Shown: piece by piece, positions 1 through 8,784 of the stretch
Layout: every line of letters starts with the position of its first letter
How positions within the stretch are numbered: the first letter of the stretch is position 1
From: CAZYYO01 sp964650965
GTDB taxonomy: Bacteria > Bacillota > Clostridia > Lachnospirales > Lachnospiraceae
Assembly: GCA_964650965.1 (NCBI GenBank)
Contig: CAZYYO010000002.1
Coordinates: 1-64,000 of the forward strand
Reading direction: 5' to 3'
DNA length: 64,000 bases
Made by a program: the position numbers and the translations under genes
Notes under the pieces: model-generated
Databases searched by the model: none
What the model was told of the DNA's origin: nothing
The model's input: only the letters and a program-made list of their open reading frames with translations

Positions 1-669
1 TTATTAATTAAGAATAAATACTTTATCTTAATTGCATTATTCTATATCTTAATGTATGTTCAGACAGGTATCGCCAGCGTAGGTGCATATTACTGTACAT
101 ATGTACTGGGCAATGATTCTCTGTTAGGAGCATTTAGTGCAGCAATGATGGTTCCAATGATTATTGGTCTGGCATTTACACCGGCACTGGTTAAGAAATT
201 CAAGGGAATGTATAAGGTTAATCTCTATGGATATATTGCAGCAATTGTGTTCCGTGTTGGATTTATCGTAGCAGGTTATGCAATGAATGTGCCTATTATG
301 TTAGTATTCTCAGCACTTGCAGGCTTATGCACCAGCCCGGTAACAGGTGATATTAATGCATTAATCTCTGCAGCAAGTGAGTATACAGTTCGTACACAGG
401 GCAAGCATATTGAAGGTGCTATGTTCTCATGCTCCTCTCTTGGAATTAAGATTGGTAGTGGTATTGGAACAGCATTATGCGGAATTCTGTTAGATTTAGG
501 TGGATATGTAAATGGTGCAGCTCAGCAGCCGGCATCTGCAATTGGAATGCTTCAGTTCATGTATCTGTGGTTCCCAACCATCGCCATCATCTTAATTGCA
601 ATCATTATGCATGCTATGAAGGTTGAGAAGGCAAATGCAGATTGGGATGCAGCTCACGGAGTAAAATAA
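1..669 (+). CDS. GPH-family (MelB-like) sugar:cation symporter, C-terminal part
   Basis: The frame is open from the first base, so this is the C-terminal ~222 residues of a gene starting upstream. It is very hydrophobic with about six membrane segments. The cytoplasmic-loop segment around TQGKHIEGAMFS followed by a Gly-rich helix aligns with the same place (KTGVRIEGLVAS) in the complete GPH transporter at 11147-12544, which supports the glycoside-pentoside-hexuronide:cation symporter family. Such proteins import glycosides with Na+ or H+. The gene is followed by a hairpin and then a GH2 glycosidase, so it probably supplies that enzyme's substrate. Substrate cannot be told from sequence. Confidence 0.85.
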   Translation, partial: LLIKNKYFILIALFYILMYVQTGIASVGAYYCTYVLGNDSLLGAFSAAMMVPMIIGLAFTPALVKKFKGMYKVNLYGYIAAIVFRVGFIVAGYAMNVPIMLVFSALAGLCTSPVTGDINALISAASEYTVRTQGKHIEGAMFSCSSLGIKIGSGIGTALCGILLDLGGYVNGAAQQPASAIGMLQFMYLWFPTIAIILIAIIMHAMKVEKANADWDAAHGVK

Positions 670-676
670 ACATTTA

Positions 677-696
677 TTGTAAGTACTATCTTACAA
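677..696. promoter_or_regulatory. Inverted repeat TTGTAAG-N6-CTTACAA, operator-like
   Basis: A perfect 7-bp inverted repeat with a 6-bp spacer lies just after the symporter stop codon and before the terminator-like hairpin. It has the size of a dimeric repressor site, but could also fold as a small RNA hairpin. No promoter was confidently recognised beside it. Function is inferred only from symmetry. Confidence 0.35.
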
Positions 697-728
697 ATAA
701 CAAAAGGTAACAATGTAACCAAGGAAGG

Positions 729-760
729 AGCTGGCTTTTCATAAAAAGAGCCAGCTTTTC
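729..760 (+). terminator. Intrinsic terminator after the first GPH symporter
   Basis: An 8-bp stem (AGCTGGCT/AGCCAGCT), extended by T/A pairs in the loop, is followed by a short T run. It sits 60 bp after the symporter stop and 77 bp before the GH2 start, so it should end or attenuate symporter transcription. Any GH2 expression from upstream would be read-through. Confidence 0.7.
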
Positions 761-836
761 CCATACAAACAAGGAAAATCGAGCCATTTCATGGGGGATA
801 TGGGGTGGTTGAAAATGGAAAGGAGAAGGAGACAAT

Positions 837-3323
837 ATGATCAAACAAAATTTTAACCATGATTGGGAGTTTTGTAAGGGCAGCATGTCTATGATGGCTG
901 CATTAACAGGAGGAAGCACCTTTGAGCCAGTACAGCTTCCACATGATGCCATGGTGCACGAAGAAAGAACACCGGAGACCAAGAACGGGGCACAGACAGG
1001 GTTCTGGCCAGGCGGCGATTATACCTATAAGAAGACCATTGATGTTCCCAAGGAATGGGAGCAGCTGGAAGTTATGCTGGAATTTGAAGGTGTATACGAG
1101 ACAGCCATGGTCTATGTGAATGATAAATTAGTTGCCACACAGCTCTATGGCTACTCTAATTTCTATGCACCACTGAATAAATATTTAAATTACGGAGAGA
1201 AAAATGAGATTCTGGTAACAGCCAATAACAGTGCCGAGCGAAACAGCCGCTGGTACAGTGGCAGTGGTATTTATCGAAATGTTAATCTGCTGATTGGGGA
1301 ACGGATTCATATTCAGCCGGATGGGGTGAAGATTACCACACCACAGGTGGATGAGCAGCTGTCAGTGGTTGAGATTGCAGTTTCCTTGAAGAATATTACC
1401 AGAAATAGAGAGAAGCTTCGTGTAGAAACCACCATTCTTAGAGAAGGAAATATCATAGCGGTTGACAACAGGAATGTTACCATGTTTATGGAAGCTGAGG
1501 AAGAGGTACACCAGAGTATTGCAATTGCCAATCCAGACCTGTGGGATTGTGAACAGCCTAATTTATATGAATGCCAGGTTAAGATATTTGCAGGAAATGA
1601 AGTCTTAGACTGCGTTGGTGAGACCTTCGGTATCCGCAGCCTAAGCCTGGATGTACAACGGGGATTATGTATCAATGGCAAGCAGGTGAAGCTGCGGGGA
1701 ACCTGTATCCATCATGATAATGGTGTGATTGGTGCAACAACCCTTCAGAAGGCAGAAGACCGCAGATGCCGTCAGATGAAGGAGGCCGGCTTTAATAGTA
1801 TTCGAAGTGCCCATCATCCAATGAGTAAGGAGATGCTGTCTGCCTGTGACCGTTACGGTATGCTGGTAATGGACGAGCTTTCCGATATGTGGACCAAGCA
1901 CAAGAATCCCAACGACTATGCCCTGCATTTTCAGGAGCATGTAGAAGAAGAGGTTATTCGGATGGTACATAAGGATTATAACCATCCCTGTGTTATCTTG
2001 TATTCTGCAGGAAATGAAATCCCGGATTTGGGAAATGATGCCGGTGCCCAGATGAATCGTAAGATATGCAATCTGTTCCACCAGTTGGATGCTTCTCGCT
2101 ATACCACCAATGCGATTAACGGAATGCTGGCATTGGGAGGCAAGATGGGATTAATTATCCAGGACATTATGGCACAGCAGGCCAAGGAAGCCAAAGGGGA
2201 CTCCGGAGATAGCAAGGGAGAAGAAGGTGCCAGTGCCTTGAATTCCATGATGGCGTTAATGGTAGGACCGGCAGCAGATGCAATGGCTTGTCATCCAATT
2301 ATGACAGAGACCATTGAGGAGGCATCTCAGGCAATGGATATTATTGGATTAAATTACCTGACAGGACGCCATGTCCTAGAGCATGAGCTCCATCCAAATC
2401 AGACCGTATTAGGTACCGAGACCTTCCCGGCAGATATTGTTCGTCTGTGGGATATTGTTGAGAATAACAACCATGTATTGGGAGATTTCACCTGGACCGG
2501 GTATGATTATCTGGGAGAAGCAGGCTGTGGAGAATTCTATTATGATGGTAATCAGAATTTCAATGGCGTATTTCCTGATAGAACGGCATATATTGGCGAT
2601 ATTAACCTGATTGGCTACAGAAGACCTATCAGCTATCTGCGAGAGATTGTGTATGGACTTCGCAAGGCTCCTTATATTGCAGTAGAACGGGTAGACAAAT
2701 ATGGTATGCCTCATTCACAGACAGCATGGATGCTGAAGGATAATGTTGCCAGCTGGACCTGGCCAGGCTATGAAGGTAAGCCTGCAAATGTAGACGTGTA
2801 CAGCAGCGGAGATGAAGTAGAGCTGTTTTTAAATGGCAAGTCTCTGGGCAGAAAGCCGGCAGGTGCAGCCAATGATTTTACAGCCAGCTTTGCACTTACC
2901 TATGAGCCGGGAGAGCTGCAGGCTGTCAGCTATGTAAATGGACAGGAAAGCGGCATTGACGTGCTAAAGACAGCAAAGTCGGAAGTACAGATGGTATTAG
3001 AATGTGAAGAAACCAAGCTGGCAGCTGATGGAGATGACCTGGCATTTATTACCGTGAAGTTAGAGGATGACAATCATATTGAGAACATCTTTGCCCAGAA
3101 GACAGTGACGGTTCAGGTAGAAGGTGCCGGAGTACTTCAGGGCTTTGGAAACGCCAATCCAAGATGTGAAGGAAGCTATGACGACACGTCATGGTCAACC
3201 TTTGATGGAGAGGTTATGGCAGTGGTACGGGCAGGTAGAGAACCGGGAGAAATTAAGGTTACCTTTACCGCAGAAGGATGTGCTGCCAAGACACTGACCC
3301 TACCAGTAGAGGCTGTATCATAA
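837..3323 (+). CDS. Glycoside hydrolase family 2 enzyme, beta-galactosidase-like
   Basis: This 828-aa cytoplasmic protein (no signal peptide) starts at an ATG preceded by AAAGGAGAAGGAG. It has the GH2 layout: N-terminal sugar-binding sandwich (LPHDAMV near 35-40, NSRWYSGSGIYRNV near 136-149), an immunoglobulin-like domain, then the TIM barrel with GNE (general acid/base about E394) and GTETFP (nucleophile about E528). WTGYDYLGEAG follows, as in beta-galactosidase-like members, and C-terminal beta domains close the protein. The Asn-x-Lys pair used by beta-glucuronidases was not seen. The stretch between the catalytic glutamates carries an extra polar segment (about 440-500). It is a paralogue of the protein at 8785-11118. 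Exact substrate is unknown. Confidence 0.88.
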   Translation: MIKQNFNHDWEFCKGSMSMMAALTGGSTFEPVQLPHDAMVHEERTPETKNGAQTGFWPGGDYTYKKTIDVPKEWEQLEVMLEFEGVYETAMVYVNDKLVATQLYGYSNFYAPLNKYLNYGEKNEILVTANNSAERNSRWYSGSGIYRNVNLLIGERIHIQPDGVKITTPQVDEQLSVVEIAVSLKNITRNREKLRVETTILREGNIIAVDNRNVTMFMEAEEEVHQSIAIANPDLWDCEQPNLYECQVKIFAGNEVLDCVGETFGIRSLSLDVQRGLCINGKQVKLRGTCIHHDNGVIGATTLQKAEDRRCRQMKEAGFNSIRSAHHPMSKEMLSACDRYGMLVMDELSDMWTKHKNPNDYALHFQEHVEEEVIRMVHKDYNHPCVILYSAGNEIPDLGNDAGAQMNRKICNLFHQLDASRYTTNAINGMLALGGKMGLIIQDIMAQQAKEAKGDSGDSKGEEGASALNSMMALMVGPAADAMACHPIMTETIEEASQAMDIIGLNYLTGRHVLEHELHPNQTVLGTETFPADIVRLWDIVENNNHVLGDFTWTGYDYLGEAGCGEFYYDGNQNFNGVFPDRTAYIGDINLIGYRRPISYLREIVYGLRKAPYIAVERVDKYGMPHSQTAWMLKDNVASWTWPGYEGKPANVDVYSSGDEVELFLNGKSLGRKPAGAANDFTASFALTYEPGELQAVSYVNGQESGIDVLKTAKSEVQMVLECEETKLAADGDDLAFITVKLEDDNHIENIFAQKTVTVQVEGAGVLQGFGNANPRCEGSYDDTSWSTFDGEVMAVVRAGREPGEIKVTFTAEGCAAKTLTLPVEAVS

Positions 3324-3353
3324 ATGAAATAAACAGTGTGTATCCAAAAAAAC

Positions 3354-3384
3354 AAAATCCCCGTCTAGCCAGATAGGGATTTTT
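3354..3384 (+). terminator. Intrinsic terminator after first GH2 gene
   Basis: AAAATCCC pairs with GGGATTTT across a 14-nt loop, ending in a T run 30 bp after the GH2 stop. It separates the glycosidase from the deacetylase gene that follows. Confidence 0.75.
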
Positions 3385-3443
3385 GCTGTAAATGATTGGG
3401 AAAACAACCAAATGGGATGCACATATCTGATAGAGTATGATAC

Positions 3444-3449
3444 TATAAT
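3444..3449 (+). promoter_or_regulatory. -10 element (TATAAT) for the deacetylase gene
   Basis: A perfect TATAAT lies 35 bp before the deacetylase ATG and after the preceding terminator. No convincing -35 is visible at 16-18 bp, so the promoter call rests on the -10 and its position. Confidence 0.45.
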
Positions 3450-3483
3450 ATGGCATGATAATAAGTAATCTAAGGAGCAGAAA

Positions 3484-4419
3484 ATGAATCAAAAGAAAAA
3501 CAAAGGAAAGCATGGAATTCTGATCATTCTTCTGGTGGTTGTCTTGTGTGCCTGTGGTATATTAGCAGGTCTGCTAGCAGTACGGAATCAATCCCTTGAA
3601 AAGGATAATGGAAAGCTGACATCTCAGGTAAGCTCCATGAAGAAGCAGCAGGATGGACAAGATGCCATGATTCAGGAGTTAAATCAGCAAATTAAGGAAC
3701 TGAATGAAACACCAGAGGATACCAAGAATCCTACAAAGGATTCTCAGTTTAGGGGAAAATATCCAGATCTTTATGCCTATGAGAAAGGGCAGGAGGATAA
3801 GAAGACGGTATATCTTACCTTTGATGATGGACCAAGCGACTTAACCCCGAAGGTGCTGGATGTATTAGATCGATACAATGCCAAGGCAACCTTTTTTGTT
3901 GTATACACAGAGGATGCACAGTATACAAAATACCTGCAGGAAATCGTAGACCGGGGACATACTCTGGCAATTCATTCCTATACACATAAATATAATGTGA
4001 TCTATCAGTCACAGGAAGCCTATCTGAATGATTTATCTAAGGTGTTCGACTGGGTTTATGATAATACCGGTGTTCGCCCAAGTCTGTATCGTTTCCCAGG
4101 AGGAAGTACCAGAGCCGGTTATCAGCTGGTGAACGGTGTGAATCCCGAACTTACCAGACGAGGCTTTACATATTATGACTGGAATGTAAGCTCTGGAGAT
4201 GGCAGTAATCTAACCACTGCAGAAAACGAGATAGAAAATGTATGCAACAACGTGAAGCTGTATGACACTCCGGTGGTTCTTATGCACGATGGAGCTGGAA
4301 AAACAGAGACCCTAAAGGCACTGCCCACCATATTGGAGAAATTGTCTAAGGAAGGCTGTGACTTTAAAGCTCTAAATGATGATATCGAACCGGTACAGTA
4401 TACGTTGAAAAAGAAGTAG
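3484..4419 (+). CDS. Membrane-anchored polysaccharide deacetylase (CE4, NodB domain)
   Basis: The 311-aa protein has a Lys-rich N-terminus, one membrane anchor (about 11-32), a short coiled coil (36-75) and an extracellular NodB domain. All CE4 motifs are present: TFDDGP (catalytic base and metal Asp at about 114-115), HSYTH (metal His 164 and 168), RFPGGS (Arg 203), YDWNV (Asp 232) and LMHDG (His 268). This predicts a metal-dependent deacetylase acting on N-acetylated sugars outside the cell, probably peptidoglycan GlcNAc, which commonly confers lysozyme resistance. The start is fixed by AAGGAG 7 nt upstream. The MATE gene follows 7 bp later, so they likely share a transcript. Confidence 0.92.
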   Translation: MNQKKNKGKHGILIILLVVVLCACGILAGLLAVRNQSLEKDNGKLTSQVSSMKKQQDGQDAMIQELNQQIKELNETPEDTKNPTKDSQFRGKYPDLYAYEKGQEDKKTVYLTFDDGPSDLTPKVLDVLDRYNAKATFFVVYTEDAQYTKYLQEIVDRGHTLAIHSYTHKYNVIYQSQEAYLNDLSKVFDWVYDNTGVRPSLYRFPGGSTRAGYQLVNGVNPELTRRGFTYYDWNVSSGDGSNLTTAENEIENVCNNVKLYDTPVVLMHDGAGKTETLKALPTILEKLSKEGCDFKALNDDIEPVQYTLKKK

Positions 4420-4426
4420 GGACAGG

Positions 4427-5773
4427 ATGAATAGAACAGAAAAGAAAGCTTTTGATAAAGAACTAATGGGACTGGCACTTCCCCTGGCAATGCAGGCACT
4501 ATTAACGGCACTGGTTGGTGCATCAGATGCCCTGATGTTAGGAAGACTATCCCAGGATGCGGTAGCAGCAGTATCCCTGGCAAATCAGATATCCTTTATT
4601 TTATCCATTTTAAATGGAGGAATGATAGGGGCGATTGGTATTCTGGTTGCCCAATATTGGGGAAAGAAGGATTTCTCTAATGTACAGCATTATATGAGTA
4701 TGGCAACACGGTATGTGGCAGCATGCTCCTTTCTCTTTTTCGCATTGGCATTTTTGATTCCTCAGCAGCTTATGGGAATTTTTACCCCAGATGCCAATCT
4801 GATACATATTGGGGCTGAGTACCTTCGAATTGTAAGCTTCTCATACTTTTTCTCCGGAGTCAGCCAGGTTTATTTAATGATGATGAAAATAGGCGGAAGA
4901 GCCAAGATTAGCGTGTGGATTTCTGCTATGACCGTAATCGTAGATATGACCTTGGACTTTTTCTTGATTTATGGCTTTGGCAAGATTCCATCCCTTGGGG
5001 CAAATGGCTCTGCTTATTCAACCATAGCGGTAGAAGTGATAGCATTTCTGTGGGTTGTAATTGAGGCTAATCAGAAGGACCATGTCCATCCTACAGCAAA
5101 GAGCCTGTGCATTTTCACCAAACAGTCTGAGATTGATGTATGGAAGCTGGCACCGGCAATGCTGGCAAGTGGAATCTCCTGGGGGCTTAGTATTTCCGTC
5201 CATTCTTTTATTATGGGACATCTTGGATCAGATGCCACAGCCGCGTCTTCGATTACAGGGGTTACCCAACAGCTGATTCAATGCTTGACCCATGGGTTAT
5301 CTAGTGGTGCAGGCATTATGATTGGGCAGCTGCTGGGACAGAACCTGCTGGATAAGGCGAAGCAGTATGGACGAAGATTTTGGACAGTGTCCACTATGGC
5401 AGGTGTCTTTAACTGTATTGTATTAGTCATCATAGGGCCACTTATTTATAAATTCTATCTGTTAGAACCGCAGGCCCAGAAATATTTGGTACAAATGCTA
5501 ATCTTCAGTGCACTGTATATGGTAGCATATGCATACAATACAATTATTGTATGTGGTGTATTTCCAGCAGGCGGAGATGCAGGCTATGATGCTATTAGTG
5601 TTATGATTGCAACCTGGTGCTTTGCAATTCCAGTGTCGTTAGTGGGATGCTTTATTTTCCACTGGCCGGTGATGCTGGTTTATGTTGTCATGTGTGCAGA
5701 TGAAATTGTAAAGGTTCCATTTCTTGCATGGAGATATCGCAAGTATATCTGGGTGAAGAATTTGACACAATAG
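4427..5773 (+). CDS. MATE family multidrug/toxin exporter
   Basis: This 448-aa membrane protein has about 12 hydrophobic segments and the typical MATE N-terminus (LMGLALPLAMQALL, then DALMLGRLSQDAVAAVSLANQ), repeated in weaker form in the second half (ASGISWG..., SITGVTQQLIQ). MATE proteins expel cationic compounds using Na+ or H+ gradients. It begins 7 bp after the deacetylase and is followed 34 bp later by the hemerythrin-PAS gene, so it lies mid-operon. It is only a distant paralogue of the MATE gene on the other strand at 26843-28210. Substrate is unknown. Confidence 0.92.
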   Translation: MNRTEKKAFDKELMGLALPLAMQALLTALVGASDALMLGRLSQDAVAAVSLANQISFILSILNGGMIGAIGILVAQYWGKKDFSNVQHYMSMATRYVAACSFLFFALAFLIPQQLMGIFTPDANLIHIGAEYLRIVSFSYFFSGVSQVYLMMMKIGGRAKISVWISAMTVIVDMTLDFFLIYGFGKIPSLGANGSAYSTIAVEVIAFLWVVIEANQKDHVHPTAKSLCIFTKQSEIDVWKLAPAMLASGISWGLSISVHSFIMGHLGSDATAASSITGVTQQLIQCLTHGLSSGAGIMIGQLLGQNLLDKAKQYGRRFWTVSTMAGVFNCIVLVIIGPLIYKFYLLEPQAQKYLVQMLIFSALYMVAYAYNTIIVCGVFPAGGDAGYDAISVMIATWCFAIPVSLVGCFIFHWPVMLVYVVMCADEIVKVPFLAWRYRKYIWVKNLTQ

Positions 5774-5807
5774 AAATAGGAAGAACACATAAGCAGGAGG
5801 TGGAGAT

Positions 5808-6779
5808 ATGAATCAGAATCAAATGGAGTCAGTAGACGGCAATGCTTCCGCCCTTCGGGAAGAACGAGTAGCTAAAACAAAGACATTAATAGAGGAAAAG
5901 GGACATCCTCTGCATTTGTTCTCGTCAGAAAATCAGGCGTTTGAACAACTGCTAACCCTGGCTAGAAATGCGATGCAGGTAAAAGCGCTAGGAGAAGATA
6001 TCTTACAGGAAATCAGTGAAATCTCCATTCATTATGCTAAAAAAGGGGACTTGCTTTATCCCTTATTAAAGGTTCGCTATGAGATATCAGGACCCTCTGA
6101 TGTTATGTGGACCATGGATGATGAAATCCGGGGGGAGTTTTCTGACTTAATCAAAGCAAAGAACCGGGATGAAGCATGGCACACCAGGATGGAAGCGGTG
6201 CTTGATAGAATGGAAGCAATGATTCGAACAGAAACCAATGTGCTGTTTCCCAACTGTGCAGCTAATTTCACCAGGGAGGAGTGGATTGGAATCTATTTTG
6301 ATCAGAAGGATTATCCCCAGTGCCTGGGCGTACCACAAGAGAACTGGCAGGTGGCAGAGCAGAACAAACCCGCCAGCAAAGCTTCTGTTACATCCCAGGA
6401 GATTGTTATGGCCGGTGGCCATATGACCATAGAACAGCTGACAGCATTGTTGAATACAATTCCTATGGAAATCACCTTTGTAGATGCAGACAATATCAAT
6501 CGATTCTTTAACGAAGGCCCCAAGGACTTTAAGAGACCACAGATGGCTATTGACCGGGAGGTGTTCTCCTGCCATCCACCCAAGGTAGAAGCCCAGGTTA
6601 GAAGAATCATTGAAGAATTTCGGGCAGGCACACTAGATGAGCTTCCTATCTGGATGGAGAAGAACGGGAAATGTATGCTGGTAAAATATATGGCGGTACG
6701 AGATGGAAACAACCAGTATCTTGGTACGCTGGAGTTGGTGCAGGATATGGGATTTGCTAAGGAGCATTTTCTAAAATAA
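5808..6779 (+). CDS. Hemerythrin-like plus PAS domain protein (DUF438-related)
   Basis: The 323-aa soluble protein matches the C-terminal two thirds of the DUF438/PAS family. A hemerythrin-like helical part (about 25-165) carries HPLH (His 33 and 36), Glu 41, HYAKKGDLLYP (His 75, Asp 81 where relatives usually have Glu) and TNVLFP. A PAS domain (about 200-315) has NTIPMEITFVDADN and CHPPK...E, as in PAS_10. The separate N-terminal DUF438 helical domain seen in many relatives is absent. Such proteins are thought to sense oxygen, NO or redox state through di-iron or heme, but this role is inferred. The start is backed by AGGAGGTGGAG. An SDR gene follows 20 bp later. Confidence 0.75.
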   Translation: MNQNQMESVDGNASALREERVAKTKTLIEEKGHPLHLFSSENQAFEQLLTLARNAMQVKALGEDILQEISEISIHYAKKGDLLYPLLKVRYEISGPSDVMWTMDDEIRGEFSDLIKAKNRDEAWHTRMEAVLDRMEAMIRTETNVLFPNCAANFTREEWIGIYFDQKDYPQCLGVPQENWQVAEQNKPASKASVTSQEIVMAGGHMTIEQLTALLNTIPMEITFVDADNINRFFNEGPKDFKRPQMAIDREVFSCHPPKVEAQVRRIIEEFRAGTLDELPIWMEKNGKCMLVKYMAVRDGNNQYLGTLELVQDMGFAKEHFLK

Positions 6780-6799
6780 AAAGACGGAGGAAAAACAAA

Positions 6800-7543
6800 A
6801 TGTTAAAAGGTAAAGTAGCAGTGGTAACAGGTGGAACTAGAGGAATCGGATACGCGATCGTGAAAAAATACCTGGAAAATGGAGCAAAGGTTGTATTATT
6901 TGGTTCCAGAGAAGAAACGGTGGAAAAAGCACTTAGTGCTCTGAAGGAAGAAAATGAACAATGGGAAGTGGAAGGAGCCTGGCCTAATTTAAAAGACGGG
7001 GATGCGGTAGCAGCAGAACTTCAAAAAATCAAAGAAAAGTATGGAAGAATTGATATTCTTGCTAATAATGCAGGTGTTTCAGATTCTACACCAACACAGG
7101 CATGCACTACGGCACATTTTAAAGAAGTGATGGATTTAAATGTTAATGCCATTTTTAATGCAGTTCAGCCAGTAGTTAGCATTATGAAAGAGCAAGGGGG
7201 CGGATGTATTATCAGCACTAGCTCCATGGTTAGCAAATATGGACAGCCCGGAGGAGTTGTGTATCCTACCAGTAAGTTCGCTGTAAATGGTCTTACCACA
7301 TCCTTAGCAAGAGAGTTAGGACCCTTCAATATTCGGGTAAATGCGGTAGCTCCTGGTATTACAAGAACCGATATGGTGGCAGCACTTCCAGACGAAGTGA
7401 TTCAGCCGTTAATCGCAACCATTCCCCTTCGCCGTGTAGGTGAGCCGGAGGATGTTGCCAATGCGTTCCTCTTCCTGGCCAGTGACCTTGCCAGCTATGT
7501 GACGGGAGAAATTTTGTCGGTGGATGGTGCAACTATTTGCTAG
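6800..7543 (+). CDS. Short-chain dehydrogenase/reductase, BaiA/FabG-like
   Basis: This 247-aa classical SDR has the cofactor loop TGGTRGIG (10-17), NNAG (89-92), catalytic Asn about 114, Ser about 142 and YPTSK (Tyr 155, Lys 159), with the usual C-terminal LASDLASYVTGEILSVDGA. Overall phrasing is close to clostridial BaiA-type 3-alpha-hydroxysteroid dehydrogenases, which I recall from family knowledge, but FabG and sugar-alcohol dehydrogenases look similar. GSR after the second strand (Arg 37) hints at NADP(H) preference. The start has a GGAGG-type site. A hairpin in the last codons of the convergent AraC gene (7581-7611) may act as a weak terminator. Substrate is unproven. Confidence 0.85.
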   Translation: MLKGKVAVVTGGTRGIGYAIVKKYLENGAKVVLFGSREETVEKALSALKEENEQWEVEGAWPNLKDGDAVAAELQKIKEKYGRIDILANNAGVSDSTPTQACTTAHFKEVMDLNVNAIFNAVQPVVSIMKEQGGGCIISTSSMVSKYGQPGGVVYPTSKFAVNGLTTSLARELGPFNIRVNAVAPGITRTDMVAALPDEVIQPLIATIPLRRVGEPEDVANAFLFLASDLASYVTGEILSVDGATIC

Positions 7544-7573
7544 GGCATGCAAATAAAGCTAGTAAATAAAGTT

Positions 7574-8650
7574 TTATATCATATGGCGCCTGTATTCTGC
7601 AGGCGTCATATTGTATGTATTTTTAAATATTTTATAGAAATGCGTTTTGTTGGTAAACCCAAGACGAATACCAATATCAGTTATGTTTTCCCGAGTAGTG
7701 ATTAGTAAGTTGGCAGCTTCCTTCATGCAAAATGTCATACCAAAATCAAATAAGGGAAGACCGGAATATTTTTTTACAATTTCATTAAGATATGTTCCGG
7801 AATAATTTAATTCATGTGCTAATTCATTTCTGGCAATTCTTCCATTTGTCTTTTCCATAACAGAAACAATCTGCGTATATAAGAGATACTCTGCGTCTGA
7901 ACCAATACGAACAGGAGTGGTACTGTAATTATCAGGAACAGACAAGTAGGAAAACAGTTCTATCACTTTGCTCTTTAGGTAAATAGAAGAGCCAACCGAA
8001 GGGGAGAACATGGTTTTTGTTATCGAATCAAAAATGGAGTACACATGATCAGTGAGAGAATTGTGATCACGATTTGGAATAAAATCCACATAATCCTTGT
8101 CCATATCTTTATAGGAACCAAGCTTTGTGTGTAGAAAGTCCATTAGAGCTGATTTAGGACGGCTTTTTTCAACCGTAAAAAAATCCAAACATAAATCGTT
8201 GTAAATAGATTCTACAAAGTCTGTAGACAATTGAAGAAATGCAACACGAAAGTCAGAGCTGTATTCTTCTGCATGTACTACATTCTTATTAATAATATAA
8301 CAGCTGCCTTTGGTATATAGGTGTCTGCTATGTTCAATATTTATAAAAATAGAACCATCCAAAACGAACATAAACTCGATAAAGTCGTGTTTATGGGGTT
8401 TGTTGGCGGAGAGAGATTCTTCAAGCTCATCTTTAGGCAAGGAACTATGCATGGATCCAAGAGGATTTATATAAGTGTTGGTAAAGTGATTATCTTCATC
8501 TGTCAACTTCATGCTACAGATAATTAATTGAAGATCAACATTCATTGTATAGCAGGAAGTCATGGTATGCTTTGTGTTGTCATAGCCAGGAATGAATTCT
8601 TCAATCAGTTGAAGTTGGTCATCAGTATGAAAAGTTGAGTCGAAAAACAT
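7574..8650 (-). CDS. AraC family transcriptional regulator
   Basis: The 358-aa protein ends in two helix-turn-helix motifs typical of AraC/XylS proteins: ARNELAHELNYSGTYLNEIV, then ITDIGIRLGFTNKTHFYKIFK and the closing MTPAEYRRH. The N-terminal ~250 residues contain a cupin-like sensing region (KPHKHDFIEFMFVLDGS). The longest frame starts at TTG 8662, but ATG 8650 has GGAG six bases upstream and is preferred. It is transcribed divergently from the GH2 and GPH genes, so it probably activates them in response to a sugar. Coding strand and spacing support a local regulator; the ligand is unknown. Confidence 0.9.
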   Translation of the reverse strand: MFFDSTFHTDDQLQLIEEFIPGYDNTKHTMTSCYTMNVDLQLIICSMKLTDEDNHFTNTYINPLGSMHSSLPKDELEESLSANKPHKHDFIEFMFVLDGSIFINIEHSRHLYTKGSCYIINKNVVHAEEYSSDFRVAFLQLSTDFVESIYNDLCLDFFTVEKSRPKSALMDFLHTKLGSYKDMDKDYVDFIPNRDHNSLTDHVYSIFDSITKTMFSPSVGSSIYLKSKVIELFSYLSVPDNYSTTPVRIGSDAEYLLYTQIVSVMEKTNGRIARNELAHELNYSGTYLNEIVKKYSGLPLFDFGMTFCMKEAANLLITTRENITDIGIRLGFTNKTHFYKIFKNTYNMTPAEYRRHMI

Positions 8651-8668
8651 AATATACTCCAATCGAAT

Positions 8669-8697
8669 ATGATACTAAAACATAAAATGAGTGTCAT
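8669..8697 (-). promoter_or_regulatory. Promoter of the AraC-type regulator
   Basis: On the minus strand, ATGACA (8697-8692) and TATCAT (8674-8669) are separated by 17 bp and lie just upstream of the ribosome site of the regulator gene. Each box differs from consensus at one base. Confidence 0.55.
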
Positions 8698-8699
8698 AT

Positions 8700-8726
8700 G
8701 TGTTATTTTAATATCAGATATAACAC
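8700..8726. promoter_or_regulatory. Operator-like inverted repeat between divergent promoters
   Basis: GTGTTA and TAACAC form an inverted repeat with a 15-bp spacer, exactly between the two divergent promoters. It would overlap the -35 of the GH2 promoter. It is a candidate binding site for the adjacent AraC-type protein, though that family often uses direct repeats. Confidence 0.35.
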
Positions 8727-8728
8727 TA

Positions 8729-8734
8729 TATAAT
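8729..8734 (+). promoter_or_regulatory. -10 element for the second GH2/GPH operon
   Basis: A perfect TATAAT stands 50 bp before the GH2 ATG. The -35 position (TTTTAA at 8706-8711) is poor, as expected for a promoter that needs an activator such as the neighbouring AraC-type regulator. Confidence 0.55.
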
Positions 8735-8784
8735 GTTAGTATAAGATTCCCGTGATTAGAAATCAAGTGATTTTGGAGGTTAGA

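Noticed and set aside
837..3323. Beta-glucuronidase call for the first GH2 enzyme
   Set aside because: The Asn-x-Lys pair that reads the glucuronate carboxylate was not found, and the WTGYDYLGEAG context fits beta-galactosidase-like members.
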